Source of the DNA: Candidatus Dormiibacterota bacterium
Lineage (GTDB): Bacteria; Chloroflexota; Dormibacteria; Aeolococcales; Aeolococcaceae
NCBI GenBank assembly: GCA_003153505.1
Contig: PLZA01000015.1
Location: 119,477 to 183,476 of the forward strand
Reading direction: 5' to 3'
Length of the DNA: 64,000 nucleotides
The notes beneath the pieces were generated by a model. It made no database searches. It was not told the origin of the DNA and worked only from the letters and a program-made list of their open reading frames with translations. A program made the position numbers and the translations under genes. Position 1 is the first letter of the stretch, and each line of letters opens with the position of its first letter. This document shows, one piece after another, positions 58,764 to 64,000 of the stretch.

Positions 58764-59141
58764 ATGCCGCCAGCCCGCGCCCGCATCCTGATCGCCGAGG
58801 ATGAGGCCGCCGTCGCTCAGCAGGTCATCAATCGATTCACGTTGCGGGGGCACGACGTGCACTGGGCTCGTGCGGTCCGAGAGGTGCGTGCCGAGCTCCC
58901 CCTCTTCGAGCCGGACGTGCTCATCCTCGACGCGACCCTCGACACCGACGGGCTCGAGCTGTTCCAGGCGCTCCGCTTTGCGCCGGAACACCCTCGCGCG
59001 GGCGTCGTCATCCTCACGGCCGCCGGCGATGTCGGCGCCCGCGAGCGCGCCCAGCAGCTGGGCGCGGCGGCGGTGATGATGAAGCCGGTACGCCACGACG
59101 AGCTCGTGGAGATCGTCGAGGATCTGCTGACCTACATCTGA
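58764..59141 (+). CDS. Stand-alone response regulator receiver
   Basis: 125 aa from ATG 58764; GTG 58761 is 3 nt upstream in frame. A single receiver domain: acidic pair in ILIAEDEAAVAQQ, phospho-acceptor Asp in VLILDATLDTDGLELFQALR, switch Thr in VVILTAAGD and Lys in VMMKPVRHDEL. There is no output domain. It probably transmits signals in a phosphorelay or binds a target protein. The only histidine kinase in the window is 42 kb away. TACGAT lies 8 nt upstream. Confidence 0.88.
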   Translation: MPPARARILIAEDEAAVAQQVINRFTLRGHDVHWARAVREVRAELPLFEPDVLILDATLDTDGLELFQALRFAPEHPRAGVVILTAAGDVGARERAQQLGAAAVMMKPVRHDELVEIVEDLLTYI

Positions 59142-59163
59142 GCGCGGCGCACGCGGCTGTTGG

Positions 59164-59706
59164 TCAGCGGGCGATTGCGGCAACGATGATGTTCATCACC
59201 TGACCGCCGACCCACATGGCCAGCGTGGCCCAGAGGTAGGCCGGGACGCCCGCCGGCTGATCGTAGAAGCTCACGACGCGCCGCTCGGTCATGATCACGA
59301 TCGCGAGGGCGTCGACCAGGAGAAAGATCAGGGTCACGATCAGACCAGCCGCATCGACCCCGTTGCCCACGATGGCGCCGACCACCACTGAGATCGCTGC
59401 GAGAGCGATGGCGGTCGCCAGCGTTCCGATCTGGGTTTGACGGACCCACGCCCGCTTGCGCGTCAGCAGTGACGCGATGATGATCAGGGTCGCCGAGAAA
59501 CATGCGGCCGACACTGCACCGATGATCTGGACGGCGAGCGGCACCCTCGCGATGGTGCCGGAGCCGGTCGCCACGCCACCGGCAAAGGACGCGAGAGCGC
59601 CGAAGAGCGCGAGGATCGCGAGCACCAGATCCCACGTGTATACGAACAGGACGGCTCCGGGGCGGTGTTCCTGCTCGTCATCTCGTGAGGTAACGGAATT
59701 CGGCAC
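59164..59706 (-). CDS. Multi-pass membrane protein, function unknown
   Basis: About 180 aa from GTG 59706; the longer frame to 59775 would overlap the divergent gene start. About five hydrophobic helices are visible (for example VLAILALFGALASFAGGV and GLIVTLIFLLVDALAIVIM). An Asp/Glu-rich N-terminus precedes the first helix. No family recognised. It converges with the response regulator gene. Confidence 0.65.
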   Translation of the reverse strand: MPNSVTSRDDEQEHRPGAVLFVYTWDLVLAILALFGALASFAGGVATGSGTIARVPLAVQIIGAVSAACFSATLIIIASLLTRKRAWVRQTQIGTLATAIALAAISVVVGAIVGNGVDAAGLIVTLIFLLVDALAIVIMTERRVVSFYDQPAGVPAYLWATLAMWVGGQVMNIIVAAIAR

Positions 59707-59756
59707 GCGGCGATGATGCCATCGCGTCGACCGCTCGCCGCCTCCGGGCGTCGACG

Positions 59757-59762
59757 TACGCT
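59757..59762 (+). promoter_or_regulatory. Candidate leaderless -10 element TACGCT
   Basis: TACGCT, then ttggcg (6 nt), then GTG 59769. No ribosome-binding site. Confidence 0.5.
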
Positions 59763-59768
59763 TTGGCG

Positions 59769-60845
59769 GTGACAACCATCGTCGTCCTGCGTGGCGACCA
59801 GACCGGCCAGGAGTTGCTCGACGAGGCGCTCCGGGTGATCCACCCGGACGTGATCGGCGCGGCGCTGGAGCTGCAGACCTTCGACCTCTCGCTCGGACAC
59901 CGGCGCGAGACCCGCAACGCCGTCGTTGCCGAGGCAGCGGACGCGATGCGTGCCGCCGGGTTCGGATTGAAGGCGGCCACGGTCACCCCGACCGATCGCA
60001 CCGACGTGGGCAGCCCGAACGCGCTGCTCCGCCAGCGGGTCGGGGGACGCGTGATCTTGCGCATCGGGCAGCGCATCCCCGGCGTGGCCGGGATCGCAGG
60101 GGTGAGCGCGCCGATCAGCATCGTGCGCATGGCCGTCGACGATGCCTACAACGCCCGGGAGTGGCGCGAGGAGGAGGACGGCGACGAGATCGCGTATCGC
60201 ACCGAGCACATCTCGCGGGCAAACTGCCGCGCTGTCGCGGAGTTTGCCTTCGTCCACGCGGCTCGGACCAACGCCCGCGTCTTCGGCGGCCCGAAGTTCA
60301 CGGTCTCGAGGGTCTACGAGGGCATGTTCAAAGAGGAGCTCGACGCAGCCGCGGCGCGTCACCCCGAGGTAGATTACGAGCCGCAGCTCATCGACGCGAC
60401 CTACGCGCTGCTCTTCAGCCGGGCCGGCGATCCCCTGGTCATCCCCGCGCTGAATCGCGACGGGGATTGCCTCAGCGACCTCGTCCTTCCGCTCTTCGGC
60501 ACGATCGCGGGTGCCGAGTCGCTGCTGCTCGGTTTCGGCGACGACCCGCTGGTCCCGTCGGTGGTGATGGCCGAGGCACCGCATGGCACGGCGCCGAGCC
60601 TCGAGGGCAAGAACGTCGCCAACCCGATGGCGATGATCCTCGCCGCCGCCGCCCTGCTCGGGTTCGCCACCGACGCGCGGAGCCGGCTGGCGTCGACCGC
60701 GATCCGCCATGCCGTCTTCGACGCCCTTCGTGCGGGCATCTCCACCTCCGACCTCGGCGGCCAGGCTTCGACCACGGGCTTCACCGACTCGGTGATCGAG
60801 CGGGTCCGTGCGGCGATCGTGGCAGCTCCTCCGACCCCGGCGTGA
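59769..60845 (+). CDS. Isocitrate/isopropylmalate dehydrogenase-family enzyme
   Basis: 358 aa from GTG 59769. The decarboxylating dehydrogenase pattern is present: GDQTGQELLDEAL, the Arg-rich LRQRVGGRVILRIGQRIPGV, GGPKFTVSRVYEGMFKEEL, LNRDGDCLSDLVLPLFGTIA and APHGTAPSLEGKNVANPMAM. The nucleotide-binding loop has HGTAP. Substrate (isocitrate, 3-isopropylmalate, tartrate or homoisocitrate) cannot be fixed by eye, and no leu or TCA genes surround it. It overlaps the cysteine desulfurase gene by 4 nt. Confidence 0.88.
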   Translation: MTTIVVLRGDQTGQELLDEALRVIHPDVIGAALELQTFDLSLGHRRETRNAVVAEAADAMRAAGFGLKAATVTPTDRTDVGSPNALLRQRVGGRVILRIGQRIPGVAGIAGVSAPISIVRMAVDDAYNAREWREEEDGDEIAYRTEHISRANCRAVAEFAFVHAARTNARVFGGPKFTVSRVYEGMFKEELDAAAARHPEVDYEPQLIDATYALLFSRAGDPLVIPALNRDGDCLSDLVLPLFGTIAGAESLLLGFGDDPLVPSVVMAEAPHGTAPSLEGKNVANPMAMILAAAALLGFATDARSRLASTAIRHAVFDALRAGISTSDLGGQASTTGFTDSVIERVRAAIVAAPPTPA

Positions 60846-62023
60846 CCCGCATCCACCTCGACCACGCCGCGACCACGCCGCTGGCGCCCCAGGTGCTCGA
60901 GGAGATGCTGCCATATCTGACGACAACGCAGGGCAACCCCTCGTCGGTGCACGCTTCCGGGCGCGCCGCGCGGTCGGCGGTGGACGCGGCGCGCGACCGG
61001 ATCGCCGCAGCGTTGGGATGTGCGCAGCGAGAGATCGTCTTCACCGGGTCGGGCACCGAGGCCGACAACCTCGCGCTGCGCGGCGTGCTCGAGCGCTGGG
61101 GCGCAGAGCGAGGCCGGCACCTGGTGGTGAGCGCGATCGAGCATGACGCCGTCCTCGAGACCGCGCACCACCTCGCCGATACGGGCCTGGCGGCGCTGAC
61201 GGTCGCCGGCTGCGACCGCGAATGCAGGGTCAGCCCAGACGCCGTCGCTGCCGCTGTGACTCCCGAGACGGTGCTCGTTTCAGTCATGTTCGTCAACAAC
61301 GAGACGGGCGCCGTGCAGGACATCGGCGCGATCGCCGAGGCGGTGCACCGGCGCAACCCGGACGCGCTGGTGCACACCGACGCGGTCCAGGCGTTGGGCC
61401 GGCTTCCGGTCCATCCGGGCGCGCTCGGCGTCGACCTGCTCTCTCTCTCCGCGCACAAGATCTACGGCCCGAAGGGTGTGGGTGCCCTCTGGGTCCGGCA
61501 TGGGGTCGCCCTCGCCGCGCAGACCACCGGCGGCGGGCAGGAGCGCAACCGGCGAAGTGCCACCGAGAACGTCGCCGGGATCGTCGGCTTCGCAGCAGCC
61601 GCGGAGCTTGCCGAGCGCGTCCGCTCCGACGAGAGCCGTCGCCAGGCGGGGTTGTGCGCTCGGCTCACCACGGCCGTTTGCCAGCGCGTCCCGGACGCGA
61701 TCGTCACCGCGGCCGGCGCCGTGCGGGCGGCGGGGTTTGCGAGCTTCGCATTCCCCGGCGTGCGCAGCGACGTGCTGCTCGCCACCCTTGACATGGACGG
61801 CGTCGAGGCGTCCGCGGGGTCGGCCTGCGGCAGCGGCGCGCCGCTGCCCTCGCATGTGCTCAGGGCGATGGGCTATCCCGATGGTCTCGCCGCCGGGGCA
61901 CTCCGATGCAGCACGGGTCGCTCCACCACGCTCGCGCAGATCGACGCTGCCGCAGTGGTCATCGCGGACGCCGTGGCGAGAATGCGAGTCCGCGCCGGCG
62001 CCGCTACGGCCGCGCCTGGCTGA
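60842..62023 (+). CDS. Cysteine desulfurase (NifS/IscS-like)
   Basis: 393 aa from GTG 60842. PLP enzyme: IHLDHAATTPLAPQVLEEML, FTGSGTEADNLALRG, VMFVNNETGAVQDIG and the PLP-Lys in LSLSAHKIYGPKGVGALWV. The active Cys is in the SACGSGAPLPSHVL loop. It removes sulfur from cysteine for Fe-S clusters or tRNA thiolation. The sufC-containing gene group begins 650 nt further on, so it may supply sulfur to that system, though it is not in the same run of genes. Confidence 0.93.
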   Translation: MTRIHLDHAATTPLAPQVLEEMLPYLTTTQGNPSSVHASGRAARSAVDAARDRIAAALGCAQREIVFTGSGTEADNLALRGVLERWGAERGRHLVVSAIEHDAVLETAHHLADTGLAALTVAGCDRECRVSPDAVAAAVTPETVLVSVMFVNNETGAVQDIGAIAEAVHRRNPDALVHTDAVQALGRLPVHPGALGVDLLSLSAHKIYGPKGVGALWVRHGVALAAQTTGGGQERNRRSATENVAGIVGFAAAAELAERVRSDESRRQAGLCARLTTAVCQRVPDAIVTAAGAVRAAGFASFAFPGVRSDVLLATLDMDGVEASAGSACGSGAPLPSHVLRAMGYPDGLAAGALRCSTGRSTTLAQIDAAAVVIADAVARMRVRAGAATAAPG

Positions 62024-62088
62024 GGCGTTCGGGTCGGCCGGAGCCGGGAGCCCGATCGTCGAGCCGACCTGCGGGGCCGATCCGGCTG

Positions 62089-62592
62089 TCAGGCCGGCGC
62101 CGGAAGCCCGATCGCCTGGCGCAGCGCGGTGGCGTCCGCCGCCGCCATGGCCAGCAGCGCGATGACCTGCTGCTGCAAGGTCGTGATCACCGTGATCGCC
62201 GGCGCGGTCGCGGCCTGCTCGAGCAGCTTCTCGATCGCAGCGTCGTCACCGAGCAGGTGGGCGGCCGCGGTCGCGGCGCTGCCGCTGAACGGGATCGCCC
62301 GGAGCGCGCTGTCGTAGGCGATCGTGAGTTGACGCTGGGCGCTGAGCGCGGTCTGGCAGGCGCCAAGCGCGACTGTCGCGCTGGCGGCGTCGCAGGAGCT
62401 GTTCTCGGTCAAGGCGATCTGAGTCGCAGTCTGGTTGTAGTGGCTGGCGGCGGCGCTGTAGCGCGCCTGGATCTGCGCCGGCGTCAAGGGTGTGGCGCTC
62501 GACGTCGTCTGGCTCGACGATCCGCCGCAGGCCACCACCGGCACGGCCAGGAACGCGGCGAAGATGGTGAAGCGAGCGTGGGGGAATCGCAT
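62089..62592 (-). CDS. Putative lipoprotein, function unknown
   Basis: 167 aa from ATG 62592. Signal peptide with lipobox: FTIFAAFLAVPVVACGGSSS. The mature part is Ala/Thr/Gln-rich and helical, with two Cys (SSCDAAS and GACQTAL). No family recognised. It converges with the cysteine desulfurase gene and is divergent from the Rrf2 gene. Confidence 0.75.
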   Translation of the reverse strand: MRFPHARFTIFAAFLAVPVVACGGSSSQTTSSATPLTPAQIQARYSAAASHYNQTATQIALTENSSCDAASATVALGACQTALSAQRQLTIAYDSALRAIPFSGSAATAAAHLLGDDAAIEKLLEQAATAPAITVITTLQQQVIALLAMAAADATALRQAIGLPAPA

Positions 62593-62654
62593 CGGAGCCC
62601 GCCGAGAATATCTCAGCGGCGGTCGCTTCCTTCTCGATGGCCGGGCCGGCGCGG

Positions 62655-62660
62655 TATAAT
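62655..62660 (+). promoter_or_regulatory. Candidate leaderless -10 element TATAAT for the Rrf2-sufC operon
   Basis: A perfect TATAAT, then tctgacc (7 nt), then ATG 62668. The best consensus -10 seen in the window; no ribosome-binding site follows. Confidence 0.65.
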
Positions 62661-62667
62661 TCTGACC

Positions 62668-63216
62668 ATGACAGTCGGGATTCTCTCGAGTTCGGCGCGG
62701 GGCGCCTCTCACAGGCATACATCCGATCCGAGCGCACCGCCCGCCGCGTCCTTCTCGATGCGGGTGAGCTCCAAGGCTCATTACGGCCTGCGCATGATGA
62801 CCGAGTTCGCCAAGGCGTATGGCGCCGGCCCGCTGAGCATCGCGGAGGTGGCGCGGATCGAGCATCTGCCGCTCGCCTACCTCGAGCAGCTCGCCTCCCA
62901 GCTGCGCCGGGGGGGTCTCGTGGAGAGCACCCGGGGGGTCCACGGCGGATACGCCCTCACCAGGCCCGCGGATCAGATCAGCGTCCTCAACGTGGTCACC
63001 GTGATCGAGGGCGAGGTGTCCCCCGTGGAGTGCGTCTCCCATGGGTATGTGACCGGGACGTGCCAGCGCGAGGGCGAGTGCGCATCGCGCGGCCTCTGGA
63101 TGCGCCTCAAGCAGAGCATCGACGCGGTGCTCAGCCAGACCACCCTCGCCGAGCTGGTGGCCGACCAGTCGCTGATCGACTCGATGGCTCCGGCCCCCGC
63201 AGAGGCGAGCCGATGA
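62668..63216 (+). CDS. Rrf2-family transcriptional regulator (SufR/IscR-like)
   Basis: 182 aa from ATG 62668; ATG 62758 would give the family's usual start (MRVSSKAHYGLRMMTEFAKA) and 152 aa. Winged-helix DNA-binding part: SIAEVARIEHLPLAYLEQLA and GLVESTRGVHGGYALTRPAD. Three Cys (CVSHGYVTGTCQREGEC) sit where Rrf2 proteins ligate an Fe-S cluster, although the spacing differs from IscR. It overlaps sufC (ATGA) and probably controls this operon in response to Fe-S status. Confidence 0.9.
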   Translation: MTVGILSSSARGASHRHTSDPSAPPAASFSMRVSSKAHYGLRMMTEFAKAYGAGPLSIAEVARIEHLPLAYLEQLASQLRRGGLVESTRGVHGGYALTRPADQISVLNVVTVIEGEVSPVECVSHGYVTGTCQREGECASRGLWMRLKQSIDAVLSQTTLAELVADQSLIDSMAPAPAEASR

Positions 63217-63971
63217 GCAAGGCGGTTCTCTCGATCTCCGGACTGCACGCGACCGTCGAGGGCAAGGAGATCCTCAAAGGCGTCGACCTCGAGGTCGCGC
63301 AAGGTGAGATCCATGCGCTCATGGGCCCGAACGGCTCCGGCAAGAGCACGCTCGCCTACACCCTGATGGGCCACCCGAAGTACGTCGTCACGGGTGGGTC
63401 GGCGACCTTCGACGGCGAGGATCTGCTCCCGCTGACTGCTGACGCGCGTGCCCGCCTCGGGCTCTTTCTCTGCTTCCAGTACCCAACGGCGATTCCCGGT
63501 GTCAGCACGGTCAACTTCCTTCGCGCGGCTCTCCGCGCCCAGGGGAAGGAGATGCCCGCACGCGAGTTCCTGAACCGTCTCAGCACCGAGATGCAGGCGC
63601 TCAAGATCGATGAGAGCTTCCGGGCGCGCTACATCAATGACGGCTTCTCGGGTGGTGAGAAGAAGCGCGCTGAGATCCTCCAACTGGCGATGCTGCGACC
63701 CAAGCTCGCGATTCTCGACGAGACGGACTCGGGCCTGGACGTCGATGCGTTGCGCACCGTCGCCGACGGCGTGATGCGGCTCTGTGGTCCGGACATGGGT
63801 GTGCTGGTGATCACCCACTACCCGCGAATCCTCGAACACCTTCACCCGGACCGCGTGCACGTCCTTCATGACGGGCGCGTGGTCACCTCCGGCGGGGCGG
63901 ACCTTGCGCGAGAGATCGAGCGCGAGGGCTACGAACCAATTCTCGGGACGGCCGCCGCCGCCACCGCGTAG
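63213..63971 (+). CDS. sufC: Fe-S cluster assembly ATPase SufC
   Basis: 252 aa from ATG 63213. ABC ATPase: Walker A MGPNGSGKSTLAYTLMGHP, Q-loop FLCFQYPTAIPGV, signature NDGFSGGEKKRAEILQLAML, Walker B LAILDETDSGLDVDAL and the H-loop THYPRIL. The SufC-specific GHPKYVVTGG and FSGGEKKR are present. It energises the SufBCD scaffold. It is directly downstream of the Rrf2 regulator. Confidence 0.97.
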   Translation: MSKAVLSISGLHATVEGKEILKGVDLEVAQGEIHALMGPNGSGKSTLAYTLMGHPKYVVTGGSATFDGEDLLPLTADARARLGLFLCFQYPTAIPGVSTVNFLRAALRAQGKEMPAREFLNRLSTEMQALKIDESFRARYINDGFSGGEKKRAEILQLAMLRPKLAILDETDSGLDVDALRTVADGVMRLCGPDMGVLVITHYPRILEHLHPDRVHVLHDGRVVTSGGADLAREIEREGYEPILGTAAAATA

Positions 63972-63981
63972 GAGAACGGCG

Positions 63982-64000
63982 ATGGCGATTCAGGCAAGAG
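63982..64000 (+). CDS. Start of the next suf gene (probably sufB), truncated by the window edge
   Basis: ATG 63982 follows ggaga by 5 nt and opens MAIQAR before the window ends. By the usual order after sufC, sufB or sufD is expected. Only the first six codons are visible, so the identity is an inference from context. Confidence 0.4.

Noticed and set aside
1..64000. CRISPR arrays, rRNA operons and prophage structural genes
   Set aside because: No regularly spaced direct repeats of 24-40 bp with unique spacers, no rRNA-like stretches and no capsid, portal or terminase motifs were seen.

Overview
The window is a high-GC (roughly two-thirds G+C), gene-dense stretch of bacterial chromosome. It carries housekeeping genes, one tRNA, no rRNA and no CRISPR array. 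Several traits suggest a Gram-positive-type (monoderm or Terrabacteria) soil bacterium: an LprG-like lipoprotein paired with a DHA2-type MFS exporter, two FemA/FemB-like aminoacyltransferases, a large serA with ASB and ACT parts, DUF222/HNH relics and many GTG/TTG starts. A deep Chloroflexota/Dormibacterota-like or actinobacterial lineage fits best, but this is inference and no marker here fixes the phylum.

Layout. 1-2 kb is a scar region: an IS3 transposase tail with a one-base frameshift, two HNH-endonuclease relics and an intact GNAT gene between them. 2-6.3 kb is a tight plus-strand run: a C-terminally membrane-anchored protein, an ArsA/Get3-type ATPase with an Hsp20-like tail, a CxxC microprotein, an M50 protease, a Nudix hydrolase and a CaCA exchanger. 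6.3-13.7 kb holds GNAT, SDR, a tRNA-binding protein, the lipoprotein/MFS pair, a CCA-adding-type enzyme and a DUF1232 protein. 13.7-20 kb holds rplI-dnaB, a flippase-like protein, a histidine kinase, fumC and a frameshifted 3-hydroxyacyl-CoA dehydrogenase. 20-31 kb holds HAD, DEAD-box helicase, hydrolase, Trm112-like protein, a rhodanese-MoeB fusion, an AT-hook protein, murE, rsmG, a wall hydrolase and a GH15 enzyme. 31-38.4 kb holds penicillin acylase, gcvT-gcvH, tRNA-Val(CAC), an M24 peptidase and rpsF-ssb-rpsR with a structured leader.

38.4-46.6 kb holds an ECF sigma factor with a triple-repeat membrane partner, a divergent amidase, a dead NTF2-like gene, an aminotransferase-serA serine pair, DUF1015, an FmdB-type zinc ribbon and trxA. 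46.6-49.7 kb is a minus-strand folate operon (folB-folD-unknown-folC). 49.7-54.3 kb holds an XRE regulator, a D,D-carboxypeptidase, HU and the Fem pair. 54.3-58 kb is a minus-strand central-carbon cluster (PfkB kinase, glpX, yvcK). 58.7-64 kb holds a lone receiver protein, an isocitrate/isopropylmalate dehydrogenase-like gene overlapping a cysteine desulfurase, then an Rrf2 regulator and sufC, with the next suf gene cut by the window edge.

Two architectural themes recur. First, many gene pairs overlap by 4 nt (ATGA or GTGA), implying translational coupling. Second, many first-in-unit genes have a TAnnnT hexamer only 6-9 nt before the start codon and no Shine-Dalgarno sequence, the arrangement expected for leaderless mRNAs. 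Ribosomal protein, HU and thioredoxin genes instead keep clear ribosome-binding sites.
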